This document shows positions 1-8,074 of a DNA stretch of 64,000 nt, in pieces. The DNA comes from Paenacidovorax monticola (lineage in GTDB: Bacteria; Pseudomonadota; Gammaproteobacteria; Burkholderiales; Burkholderiaceae_C). The notes beneath the pieces were generated by a model that had not been told where the DNA came from, did not search any database, and saw only the letters and a list, made by a program, of their open reading frames with translations. Each line of letters opens with the position of its first letter. Within the stretch, counting starts at the first letter, position 1. Both the position numbers and the translations under genes were made by a program. The stretch lies in the NCBI RefSeq assembly GCF_014489595.1, contig NZ_CP060790.1, positions 806,001 to 870,000 of the forward strand, given 5' to 3'.

Positions 1-40
1 CATTCGGGTGGCCGCAGCCTTGGTGGGACTAACTGCCACG

Positions 41-751
41 CTAAACCCAGATCTTGACCAACTCGGCGATCTTGGTGGCGACCTCGGCCATCGTGTCTTC
101 CTTTGTGTCCAAACCGGTCCGAGAGGCGAGCAAAGGGCTCACGTTCCTTAGTTCGTCGTAGGTCGTCTCGTGCACGATGGGCACGAGACGATTGCCGGCG
201 AGCAAAGCCGAGAGTTCCTTATCGGCAACTCCCTGGTTAGGAAGCCCCTTGATGAAGCTTGGCGTGACCAGCACGAGCCCGATACGCGAATTCGCCAATC
301 CCCGGTCAATGGTCCGCATCATCGGCACCCCAAGGCCAAGGTCCAGTTCGCTGAACCACGTCTTCACGCCAGCTGCCTTGAGCGCATCGTCGAGTTCCTT
401 GGCCGCACCCTGCCGATCAAGCCATGCATGGCACAGGAAACAGTCGCGCAGATCTGGCTGCTGAACTGCCACTCTTTCAACGACCTCGCGGACTGGCGTG
501 AGGGATTGGACTTGGGCCAGTGTGTACGAGACGGTGGATCCTGCCCGCGACCAACGTGGTCGAACACTGGCGCTCGATCGGTTTCCACTGTAGGTGCTGC
601 TCGACGTGGACGACGAATACGTCGGATGAGAGGGGTTGCTATATCCGCTGCCATAGCTGTATCCCCGGCCGTAGCGGTACCGACATGCCGGACAGGCCGC
701 CGCCGCCGCTGACGAGCTGTGCCCACGAACTGGTGCTGTGCACTGAGCCAT
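41..751 (-). CDS. TIR-domain protein, probable defence effector
   Basis: A protein of about 236 residues whose C-terminal half looks like a TIR domain. It begins with DCFLCHAW, continues with a WFSELDLGLG loop and an IGLVLVTPSF strand, and has KELSALL where the catalytic glutamate of NAD-cleaving TIR domains usually lies. Bacterial TIR domains commonly degrade NAD or make cyclic ADP-ribose signals during phage infection, and that role is inferred here. The N-terminal third is unusual: a CPAC motif followed by a low-complexity stretch rich in Gly, Tyr and Ser, perhaps a small metal-binding or sensing segment. The ATG at 751 was preferred over an in-frame TTG at 796 because an AGGGAA-like ribosome site lies about 9 bases upstream. 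No partner gene is obvious. The left neighbour is outside the window and the next gene is divergent. Confidence 0.8.
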   Translation of the reverse strand: MAQCTAPVRGHSSSAAAAACPACRYRYGRGYSYGSGYSNPSHPTYSSSTSSSTYSGNRSSASVRPRWSRAGSTVSYTLAQVQSLTPVREVVERVAVQQPDLRDCFLCHAWLDRQGAAKELDDALKAAGVKTWFSELDLGLGVPMMRTIDRGLANSRIGLVLVTPSFIKGLPNQGVADKELSALLAGNRLVPIVHETTYDELRNVSPLLASRTGLDTKEDTMAEVATKIAELVKIWV

Positions 752-867
752 TGGTTGGGTTCCCTGCTGTTGTGACAGCCCGAATCGTAAGCACAATAAT
801 CTCTGCCGTCTTTAGGCAAGCATGTGAATAGGCGATACTGTAAACAATCAGCCTTCGCGGAGTAGCT

Positions 868-1212
868 ATGGGTCAACCCAAGACCATCACCCTTCCCAAC
901 GGGCGCACCTGGCCTAAAAAGAGCGATGCCGTAGATCACTTCAAGGCGATGCTTGCTCGATATCGGGATGGTTCGCGGGTTTCTGACGCGACAGATCACA
1001 GTGACTTGGCGTCTCTGCTGGAGGTGTATGACTCGGTCCTGGATGCGGGTCAGCCGAGCAAAGCTGGGTCAGGAGTGTCGCACTTCGAGCGACGCAGGGA
1101 TCAGGATCACCCAGGCCATACCTCATGCTTTTTCGTCGTGCGCACCGACGGAACCAGCATCGACTTCAGCACTCGGCGGGCGCTCGATGTCGCCAGCGAG
1201 AAGGCGTCCTGA
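868..1212 (+). CDS. DUF3223 (DCL-like) family protein
   Basis: A 114-residue protein resembling the DUF3223 family, related to the plant plastid DCL proteins. The visible signature is an N-terminal WPKKSDAVDHFKAML segment followed by RYRDGSRVS and an aspartate-rich helix, then a C-terminal FFVVRTDG strand. Bacterial members have no settled function. The plant relatives are linked to rRNA processing, which cannot be assumed here. The ATG at 868 has a GGAG ribosome site just upstream. The gene is divergent from the TIR gene, with about 115 bases between the two starts, and converges on the ABC-3C operon. Its place inside a defence island suggests an accessory role, but that is guilt by association only. 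Confidence 0.65.
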   Translation: MGQPKTITLPNGRTWPKKSDAVDHFKAMLARYRDGSRVSDATDHSDLASLLEVYDSVLDAGQPSKAGSGVSHFERRRDQDHPGHTSCFFVVRTDGTSIDFSTRRALDVASEKAS

Positions 1213-1257
1213 CAGCAAGAGCCCACGCGGCTAAGTCGCTTTGACGGATCGTTCCGC

Positions 1258-3315
1258 TCATGCGACCAAGGGTTGGATGACCTTGCCTTCCCAGTGGATC
1301 AGTTGGAACTCCAGCCCAGTGGTCGCTTCCTTGAACACAGACTCGTTCTCATCGAACGATGCGGCAACGATGGCCTGAAGGCCGCGCTGCGCGATCAGCA
1401 GCTGAAGCAGCGCGCGCTGACTGGCTGAGCGCATCGAATGCTGGCCAGGCTCATCCATCAGCAGAAGCCCGGGGTGATGACCTTCGAACCCGCGGGTCGC
1501 AGACGTTTGGTACAGGGCCAGCAGGTAGCTCCAGATGAGGCGGACGAAGTCGCTCGCACTCGAGTCCGCAGTGAGGCTGGTCTGCACCTTCGGGCGAAGA
1601 ATCTCGCGCAACTCTAGCTCCGAGAGGATGGGTGTCAGCGTGTCCAGGCTGATACGGATGTCGGCAATCTCCGCGCTCTCATATCCGAACGAACTGGCGT
1701 TGCCTCTGAAGTTCTTCTCGAAGAGCGAAATTCTCGACACGTCGGTATCGCTGTAGGACTCTTTAGGAAGCGCTCGCCTGCCGGCTTGGTTCGCGGCCAG
1801 ACGGTCGGCAATCTCTCCGAAGGTAACCATGAGAGCCGCCGCCTGCTCGTTGAATGCTTGCAAGTTCGACAGCTCAAGTTCGATCTGAATCTGTCGACGA
1901 ACGATTGCGCGAGATTCCGCCACGCCGGTGCTCACGTCACCGCGCAGCGAGTTGCGGTAATCATGAGTTGCCGCCAAACGGGCAGCTACGTCGGCGACGG
2001 TAATTTCAGACTGACGAATCTCCTCTATCGCTCCGTTGATCTGGTTCTGCAGCATCTTCCGTTGGCTGTCGAGATAGTCGATGTTGGTGTTCAGATCCAT
2101 CTGCGGACCCGTCACGATGCCGAGCAGCAGCGTGTCGTCGACTGCTTGATGGCAGGTTGGGCAATGGTCCGTTGCGACCTCGACCTCCATCTGAGCGCCA
2201 AGATTTCGCAGCTTCAGAGCCGTCTTATTCCGCTCTAGGTCTTCACTGGCTTCGGCTAGAAGGAGGCGCAGTTCATCCAGCGCAGCCTTCTGTAGCGTCA
2301 GATTCGTGGTCGCACGTTCATGCAGAACGCTGAGCCGTTGCAGTTCAGACGAGGCAACCTCGAGTTCTTGGAGAGCCTCTGCGCCGGAGGCCTTTCCGTA
2401 AGCCTCCGCCTTCGCTCCCAGCGCATTGTGTTCGGCGCGAAGGTTGGTGACTTGATCTAGCAGGGAGGTCTTGGTCTTGCCATCGGACTTCACGAGCAGG
2501 ACGGTCGCGGGGTCGAACATCGAGACCGGTGTGGCAGGTAGGCCTTCAATGACGATGCCGTTTGCAGCTGCGGCCTGCCGCAAAGTGTCGTGGGTCTTGC
2601 GCCAGTCCGAGTCAATCGCCATGGAGTCGGCGTCGAGCGCTGCTCGTTTGGCCTGTCGCTCGAACACTCCCAGACCTAGCAGGAACTCGGTGACCCGAAT
2701 GCGTGCGTCGCGAATCCCGAAGAAGGGGATATTGGCGATGTAGTCAGTCCACCCGCGCTTCTGCTCCACGGCGAGCGCCGCGAAGATCGTCTGCAGATAT
2801 AGCTTGGCCATGCCGCCGTTCGTCGCTGGGACTTGAGGCAGTTGGTAGCCCATGAACCCTTCGAGAAATTGGAAATACCCCTCCTGCTTTTGGGCGCTGC
2901 CAGGGTCAAAAAGGTAGGTCGGCCGTGGCGTACCGAGCTCGGTGCCCTCCGTGAGATGGGCGCCCTCGAAAACTTCCATAAGCTTCGATTGACGCACGGA
3001 ATCGCGGATTGCGCGACGCAGCGTGACACTGCGCCCAGAGGCGCTCTCCAACTCGACAAGAACCGCGGAGCTCTCCACGGTGACGCGGCTATCGCCTTGT
3101 ACGAAATACTCTTTGACTGCGTAGTTCAGCACCTTCTCACCCTTGCCGCCGATGAGCTCTTCCATCCCCAACCCGTAGATGAGGGTGTTGTATAGGGTGC
3201 TCTTGCCGCTTGAGTTGCTGCCCCGGATGACGGTCAGGCCGCGGCTGAATTCAAACTTGAACCCAAACTCTCCCCGGGCTGTGGTGATCCTTAGCTTTAC
3301 GGCCCTGATCTTCAT
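1258..3315 (-). CDS. ABC-3C system Rad50/SMC-like ATPase
   Basis: A 685-residue ATPase of the Rad50/SMC type. The P-loop GSNSSGKST is at residues 32-40. Long coiled-coil stretches occupy roughly 280-380 and 410-480. A zinc-hook-like CPTC motif lies at 385-388, where the coil turns back. Walker B (LLLMDEPGQHS) lies near residue 620, so the two ATPase halves come together as in Rad50. It is the last gene of a three-gene operon with the middle component (3312-3785) and the effector (3778-4701), the arrangement known as ABC-three-component systems in comparative genomics of bacterial conflict systems. The ATG at 3315 shares ATGA with the stop of the preceding gene, so it was preferred over the in-frame ATG at 3327. 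The likely role is to sense altered DNA or phage structures and license the effector. This role is inferred from the family. Confidence 0.82.
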   Translation of the reverse strand: MKIRAVKLRITTARGEFGFKFEFSRGLTVIRGSNSSGKSTLYNTLIYGLGMEELIGGKGEKVLNYAVKEYFVQGDSRVTVESSAVLVELESASGRSVTLRRAIRDSVRQSKLMEVFEGAHLTEGTELGTPRPTYLFDPGSAQKQEGYFQFLEGFMGYQLPQVPATNGGMAKLYLQTIFAALAVEQKRGWTDYIANIPFFGIRDARIRVTEFLLGLGVFERQAKRAALDADSMAIDSDWRKTHDTLRQAAAANGIVIEGLPATPVSMFDPATVLLVKSDGKTKTSLLDQVTNLRAEHNALGAKAEAYGKASGAEALQELEVASSELQRLSVLHERATTNLTLQKAALDELRLLLAEASEDLERNKTALKLRNLGAQMEVEVATDHCPTCHQAVDDTLLLGIVTGPQMDLNTNIDYLDSQRKMLQNQINGAIEEIRQSEITVADVAARLAATHDYRNSLRGDVSTGVAESRAIVRRQIQIELELSNLQAFNEQAAALMVTFGEIADRLAANQAGRRALPKESYSDTDVSRISLFEKNFRGNASSFGYESAEIADIRISLDTLTPILSELELREILRPKVQTSLTADSSASDFVRLIWSYLLALYQTSATRGFEGHHPGLLLMDEPGQHSMRSASQRALLQLLIAQRGLQAIVAASFDENESVFKEATTGLEFQLIHWEGKVIQPLVA

Positions 3316-3785
3316 GCCGACTCCCATCCCTTTGCAACTTTCTCGACCATGCCTTCGGTGATGTCCTTACCGATCTGCATCAGAAGCTTGCGCTCGGGTG
3401 CGAAGGCGTCGGCATCCTTGAGGACTTCGGTAATGAAGCCTCGGCCTTTTTCGGTCAATTGGTATCCGGTTGAGGTGGCCTCAACCAAGTTCTCGGCCAC
3501 GGCAAACCGAATGGCGATAGCGAGGGCGGGGTCGAAGCCCCACGCCGTCATATTCAGTACTTTGGCCTTCGCGGCGTCAACCAGCTTCTGAATCCGGTCG
3601 GTACTCTTCAGCGCCCAGTTGAACAGATGCAGGCGCGGCAGCGTCGACTTCCCACCGCGAGACGACATCTGGAGAACCAGAAGCAGTTGCGTAATCTTGT
3701 AGAGCGGCCGGTGCTCGACCAGCACCGGAGATGGCCGCCGGACGAAGCGCAGACGTTGGGGCTCGACGGCGACAGCTTCAGTCAT
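3312..3785 (-). CDS. ABC-3C system middle component
   Basis: A 157-residue helical protein between the effector and the Rad50-like ATPase. The core segment RPLYKITQLLLVL, followed by basic SRGGKSTLPRLHLFNWALK, looks like a winged-helix-type segment. The C-terminal part has TGYQLTEKGRGFI, typical of a wHTH wing reporting on a helix-turn-helix fold. Size, position and these motifs fit the middle-component class of ABC-three-component systems, which is thought to link ATPase and effector. The ATG at 3785 overlaps the end of the effector gene by 8 bases, and its stop overlaps the next ATG as ATGA, so all three products are translationally coupled. The exact subfamily was not determined. Confidence 0.72.
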   Translation of the reverse strand: MTEAVAVEPQRLRFVRRPSPVLVEHRPLYKITQLLLVLQMSSRGGKSTLPRLHLFNWALKSTDRIQKLVDAAKAKVLNMTAWGFDPALAIAIRFAVAENLVEATSTGYQLTEKGRGFITEVLKDADAFAPERKLLMQIGKDITEGMVEKVAKGWESA

Positions 3786-4701
3786 AGTCGACCTCGCAAA
3801 CTGCAATCCACCTGGCGACGATAAGGCGCGCGATCTGCGCTGCACCGGTCTGGTCGATAGCGGGTGCGAGTTCCTTGACGATTCGCTCCGTCAGGCCATC
3901 CCGGATTTTCTCGGTCAGTTCCTGGGGTGTCCCCACCCACGTGTCGCATGTCTCGCCGATGTCCGCTTCGTAGCCGTTGATGAGCCGCGCCAGCCTCGAA
4001 TGGACGGTCGGCGCTGTGTCGTTGATCCGCTTGAGGTGGGGGCCGTGGTCGAGGAACTCGCGCAGGGTCTTCGTGTAGAGGCGCGCGACCTTGCCCTCCA
4101 GTTTGTCCGCCGGGGAATTCGCAAGTCGCGTCCGTGTCTTGCGCATGACGTTCTTCTCGTACGTCTCGGAGTTATCAGTCAGCTCAGGCAGGACGGTCGG
4201 CAAGCCGCCGAAATCGAGCGCCTGGCCGACAGCAAGCTTTATTTCCTGAATCTCAGTCGCGTAGTGGTCAGCGTCATGCACCAGTACCTGGAAGTCGGGC
4301 GCCAGGATCGATAAATTCCACCCGCGAACCTCGGCCTCCTTCGCCTGAGAGTGCTTGATGAGGTCGTTATGGGCGATAGTCGGCGTCACCAGATGCCAGC
4401 GCCGCAGCTTGGTCGCGCCCAAAACCTTCGTTAGGTCGGCTTCGTTGGTCTGAAGCTTCTTCAGGTCTGTCGTGATCTTGTCCCGCTGCTTCTCATAGAG
4501 CTCTTTCGGAGGATAGACCTTATCTGGGCAGTAGCACTGATACCCACATCCGGTGGTCTTGGTGAAACCTTCCAGGCCATAGTCGCCGGGAGTGGCCGGA
4601 ATGTGGGTGTAACCGTCGTCCGTGAACTTGCGCTTGAAGACCAACTGGCACAGTCGTTCCCAGCTGTTCCCGTCGAATGCGCCATAGGCAGTATGGAACA
4701 T
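3778..4701 (-). CDS. ABC-3C system effector, nuclease-like N-terminal domain
   Basis: A 307-residue protein that is first in the ABC-3C operon. The N-terminal 70 residues contain GDYGLEGFT and, shortly after, YQCYCPD. That spacing resembles a restriction-endonuclease fold in which the usual D/E-x-K is replaced by Q-x-Y-C, so the catalytic state is uncertain. A charged helical region follows (residues about 70-170), then a helical C-terminal domain that would suit contact with the middle component. The reading frame stays open upstream to 5037, but that extension is Cys- and Arg-rich with no family resemblance. The ATG at 4701 begins exactly at the conserved-looking MFHTAYGAFDG segment and was therefore chosen. 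Effectors of these systems are often nucleases activated by the ATPase. That is inference here. Confidence 0.68.
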   Translation of the reverse strand: MFHTAYGAFDGNSWERLCQLVFKRKFTDDGYTHIPATPGDYGLEGFTKTTGCGYQCYCPDKVYPPKELYEKQRDKITTDLKKLQTNEADLTKVLGATKLRRWHLVTPTIAHNDLIKHSQAKEAEVRGWNLSILAPDFQVLVHDADHYATEIQEIKLAVGQALDFGGLPTVLPELTDNSETYEKNVMRKTRTRLANSPADKLEGKVARLYTKTLREFLDHGPHLKRINDTAPTVHSRLARLINGYEADIGETCDTWVGTPQELTEKIRDGLTERIVKELAPAIDQTGAAQIARLIVARWIAVCEVDYD

Positions 4702-5489
4702 AGTGGCGTAGTCCCTAGCGCTTAGCAGCAATCCGGCACGGAGATACCGACCACCACCGCTTTCGAGAAAAGCAGTGGAGACATGGTTCGGCAAATGTCG
4801 TCTGAAGCAGTCAGGCCTGCGCGCAAGCGGTCCTCCCAGATCGCTACCGCTGCGGAAGCTGCGCAAACGTACCGCGCGGCGTGTGATTTGTGCACATTGT
4901 TCGATACAAATAGTTGCTTGTAAAGCATGCAGTTGGTGAATTGCCCGTTCAGTTTTGGCAAAGACGGGGCACTCGGTGATGCGACTGAACTGGTGCGACA
5001 CCAAGGCGCATCGCGCGGGGAGATGTGGATCGACCATGGGATACTGTGCACGAACACAGTTGATGTCGCTTTATATTGCGTTTTTGAACTTGTTTGGCGT
5101 GGGCCTCGGGGCCGCGCGAGGCTTAGGTGCGCGTCGCTGCGAGTAAAAGCTACGCAAACCCACAGCCCTGATCAGGGGGCTTCGCCGGCTCGTTGTCGCA
5201 TTCCAGACCCTCGGCGCGCACTGCCGAAGGACGGGAAACGTTAAGGGGTGTGGGACATCTGCCCGGCAGACGCGCAGCGCATAGGGCGACCACAGCCGAT
5301 CTTGCCGGCGATCGACACGACCGCTGCCCACTGCGATTCTTACTCCCCTCTGTGCTCGAACACCATGCGCACCGCACGCTCGCGCACCTCCGGTGAAAAC
5401 TTCACTGACTTCCTCATGATGACTCCATCTTCTCAAATGAGGGAGCCTCCGCGAATCCCGGGGCGGTTCATTCGCGATGCGGACGGCTA
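4702..5489. other. Gap between ABC-3C and Septu-like genes
   Basis: About 790 bases with no intact gene. The part next to 4701 should hold the ABC-3C promoter. The part from about 5250 to 5470 is an IS3-family remnant listed separately. An open frame on the minus strand from 4702 to 5037 continues the effector frame but looks non-coding. The other open frames here overlap one another and show no recognisable motif. Confidence 0.55.
5250..5470 (-). mobile_element. IS3-family remnant: one terminal repeat and broken orfA
   Basis: Read on the minus strand, the segment starts at 5470 with TGAACCGCCCCGGGATTCG, which matches the usual terminal repeat of many IS3-family elements. About 50 bases in, an ATG at 5417 opens [19 protein letters not shown], the classic start of the IS3 OrfA helix-turn-helix protein. 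The frame hits TAA where a tyrosine codon is expected, after FEHRGE, then continues in frame as [16 protein letters not shown] before similarity fades near 5300-5250. The rest of orfA, orfB and the other terminal repeat are absent. This is therefore a decayed fragment, and it shows past insertion activity inside the defence island. Confidence 0.75.
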
Positions 5490-6341
5490 CTACGGCATGG
5501 CTTGAACGCGAACGACCTCAAAGCCGCCGTCGCAAAAGTTGGCATTGCTGGCTAGCGCACGATAGAGCTTGGCAAGCCAATGGTTCAGACCGTTCGTCTC
5601 CTCGAAATCTTCCGCCCCCTGGATCAGCTTGTTGGCTACACGATTCGCACTCATGCCCACTCCATAGGCGCGGCGAAGCGCCGGGTACAGGCCGCCCAGA
5701 TGCTCAAAGCCCATGCGCCGGTAGCGATCCGCCAAACCTAGCACGTCGAAATGAGACTGTAGGTGAAGGAAGGTTTGCTGCTGCATGCCGGCAGGCCGGA
5801 CGAGGCGATAGGACATGATGAGGGCGTCCTCTCTCATGCGCGTACGGACGTCCAGGAACGCCAGGTCCGGGATCGCGTCATAGCAAGGATGCAGGAACAT
5901 CCGCACATTCGTGCCTTCGATCAGGATGCGGTCCCGTTTGCGGGTATTGCAGACCGCGCAGCTGGGTACAAGGTTCTCCGGGAATATCGAGAACTCGGGA
6001 TAACTCTCTTTTGGCAGATAGTGGTCCAGCGTCGAGGTCTCATTGAGGCTGCAAAACGGACACCGCGCGACACGGATTCGCTGTAGTAACTTTCCTCGGA
6101 GTACCGTCATAGGCTCGGTTTCCACCGTGTATGCATGTCGCATCGCCTGCTTTTGGAGATCGTTCAACTGGGCTGGAGCCAAGGCGCCGACCTCCGGCGC
6201 GATGGCCTCATAGACTTGATATGCCGCTAGAACCTGCGGGCGGGCCGCCTGCATCCGGCGTCTGCGCAATTGTTGCTTGGCGTCGGCGATCTCATCGAAC
6301 ACTTCGACCGCATCGACATTGAGCCGCGGAATCGAGCGCAT
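5490..6341 (-). CDS. HNH endonuclease, PtuB-like (Septu-type)
   Basis: A 283-residue protein with a compact HNH domain in the middle. A zinc pair CPFC lies at 94-97, the catalytic DHYLPK at 106-111, and the second zinc pair CAVC at 128-131 is followed by NTRKRD. The CxxC-DHxxPK-CxxC layout is that of the HNH nucleases paired with AAA ATPases in Septu (PtuA/PtuB) and in some retron systems. It lies 3 bases after the ATPase gene on the same strand, so the two are almost certainly co-translated. Septu complexes are thought to cut nucleic acid once the ATPase senses nucleotide loss. The C-terminal half is helical and unrecognised, and the protein is longer than many PtuB proteins. No reverse transcriptase was found nearby, so a retron is not indicated. 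Confidence 0.78.
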   Translation of the reverse strand: MRSIPRLNVDAVEVFDEIADAKQQLRRRRMQAARPQVLAAYQVYEAIAPEVGALAPAQLNDLQKQAMRHAYTVETEPMTVLRGKLLQRIRVARCPFCSLNETSTLDHYLPKESYPEFSIFPENLVPSCAVCNTRKRDRILIEGTNVRMFLHPCYDAIPDLAFLDVRTRMREDALIMSYRLVRPAGMQQQTFLHLQSHFDVLGLADRYRRMGFEHLGGLYPALRRAYGVGMSANRVANKLIQGAEDFEETNGLNHWLAKLYRALASNANFCDGGFEVVRVQAMP

Positions 6342-6344
6342 CCG

Positions 6345-7907
6345 TCATTCCTCGCATTCGTCGTGAACGCTCAGAACGTAAGAGCGGGCCGCGAAGCCGA
6401 GCTTGCGGCCAAACATGTCCTCAATCTCTTCGAGCGTATGCTTGCGCGCGAGGGCGCTGAGCGTTGCGTGCCAATCGGTCGAGCCGTCACCCAGATTGAA
6501 AACCTCCTGCGTGATGACGCCGATGCTCTCTGCGAATGTCTCGACGCTGGGCTCAACGACGCGGTTGTTGTCAGCCGTCCGACGTAGCACTTGCACGTAC
6601 CTTGCGGGGGTCTCCTGCAGGACGACCGGAGAGTGGGTGGCAATGACCGCATAGCCGTCAAAGGCTTCAAGGCAGGCGCGCACGCTTTTGAGGAATGCGG
6701 CCAGGAGAGGGGGATGGAGGTGAGTCTCGGGCTCGTCAATGAGGACCAGCGTTGGCTCTAAGCCTGATATGTGCGCCGTGAGTTCGGTGACGATCTTGAG
6801 GACAACCTTGTGGCCGCTGCTCAGTTCGCGAAAGAGCGCCCCGAGCGCCTCTTCATTGTGGTCGACCAAGGACTGAGTCAACCCAATGCGCTGAAACGAC
6901 GGGTCCTGCAGCAGCGGCCTCAGGAACTCGAGCAGGCTGTCCTGTCGTTTGGCATCAACGACACGCGACAGCGCCTCTAAGAACTCGGTCTCGATTTCCG
7001 CAGGCGTTCGCAGTCGGTACGCCTGCTGACCCCGTGCACGCTTCTCATCCGATAGCTCGCGGAGGCCGCAGTAGACGTACCCAAAGATCTCGCCACTCTC
7101 CTGGAGCTTCTTCTTCTCGATCTTGGTGCGGCCTGGGATCACAAAGGTGTCGAAGGCGCTATAGGAAATCACAACCACGGTCTTGAACGGTGGTGGGATG
7201 CCGACGAAGCGGCCCGCAGCATCTCCCAGCAGGTCTTCCTTGCTGTCATAGCCGTATCCGCTCGCCACGATGGCGAGATTGGAGAGCAGGCGGGTCTTGC
7301 CCGTGCCGTTGTAGCCTATCAGCGCGTTGATGCGGCCGGGCAGTTGACCACGGCGCCGGAAGTCGAAGTCGATAGTGAAGGGGTTCGAGTGACGCGCAAC
7401 CTGCGTCTTGAACCTGATCTTGAACGAGGCGCTTCGTCGCTTCGGTCGAACAGCAGTTGCTCGCAACAAGCGTGCAGCGTCGGCAATCGTTCGCTCGGCG
7501 CCACTGAAGCGCAACAGCGAAACGCGATAGGCCTCGCTATCCTCGACACTGGCCTTGATATCGTCGTCGAAGGCCACGTCTCGAAGCCCCTTGAAGTAGG
7601 GTTCGAAGACGTTACGTCCGAGCTTGTAAATTGTCTCATAGTAATTGAGGTCCGCACCCAGAGAAGCATGGCTCGCGGGCAGCTCATCAAAAGGCTTCTT
7701 GGGCATTGCGGTGTACCCGCTCTCCCGGCCCAGCTCGATGATCTTGATGCTGCCAACGTCATGGCTTTCGTCGGGCGACACGTGGAGCGTGACGTGAAAG
7801 GTCGTCTTGTAGCCATAGTCGTCCCAGTTGTCCTGGACAAGCACGGCATGCGGATATCGGTTGGTCTTGGACGACTCACCTGTCCTTGGCTGGACCACAA
7901 ATCTCAT
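6345..7907 (-). CDS. AAA/OLD-like ATPase, PtuA-like (Septu-type)
   Basis: A 520-residue ATPase. The first 160 residues have no familiar motif. Then come Walker A GYNGTGKT at 198-205, an ABC-like LSSGHK signature about residue 360, Walker B LVLIDEPETHLHPP at 387-400, and an ATHSP switch motif at 423-427. This is the AAA_21/OLD-type layout of PtuA. A GGAGG ribosome site precedes the ATG. It is first in a two-gene unit with the HNH nuclease and follows the 1313-residue nuclease gene on the same strand after 167 bases, so a shared transcript with that large gene is possible. The long N-terminal extension before the ATPase core is not typical of the original Septu proteins, so this may be a distinct variant. 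Confidence 0.78.
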   Translation of the reverse strand: MRFVVQPRTGESSKTNRYPHAVLVQDNWDDYGYKTTFHVTLHVSPDESHDVGSIKIIELGRESGYTAMPKKPFDELPASHASLGADLNYYETIYKLGRNVFEPYFKGLRDVAFDDDIKASVEDSEAYRVSLLRFSGAERTIADAARLLRATAVRPKRRSASFKIRFKTQVARHSNPFTIDFDFRRRGQLPGRINALIGYNGTGKTRLLSNLAIVASGYGYDSKEDLLGDAAGRFVGIPPPFKTVVVISYSAFDTFVIPGRTKIEKKKLQESGEIFGYVYCGLRELSDEKRARGQQAYRLRTPAEIETEFLEALSRVVDAKRQDSLLEFLRPLLQDPSFQRIGLTQSLVDHNEEALGALFRELSSGHKVVLKIVTELTAHISGLEPTLVLIDEPETHLHPPLLAAFLKSVRACLEAFDGYAVIATHSPVVLQETPARYVQVLRRTADNNRVVEPSVETFAESIGVITQEVFNLGDGSTDWHATLSALARKHTLEEIEDMFGRKLGFAARSYVLSVHDECEE

Positions 7908-8074
7908 TCAATTCCCTCCTTCGCATCAAGCGCCTCTACCATGCGACAAGCATACAAGCCGGCTTGGCCGTGTCCCCTGTAGGGTCCAAGCGGACCTCGT
8001 CAAGTAGGACATTCAGACCGGTGTTCCGGTCAAAGAGATGAATGCCGTGGGGCCCGTTTCTTTGCTTCACAAGC

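Noticed and set aside
4702..5037. 112-codon upstream extension of the ABC-3C effector
   Set aside because: The frame is open, but the residues have no constraint and the conserved-looking domain begins at the ATG at 4701.
5490..7907. Retron with ATPase and HNH effectors
   Set aside because: No reverse transcriptase gene or msr/msd-like repeat was found around the pair.
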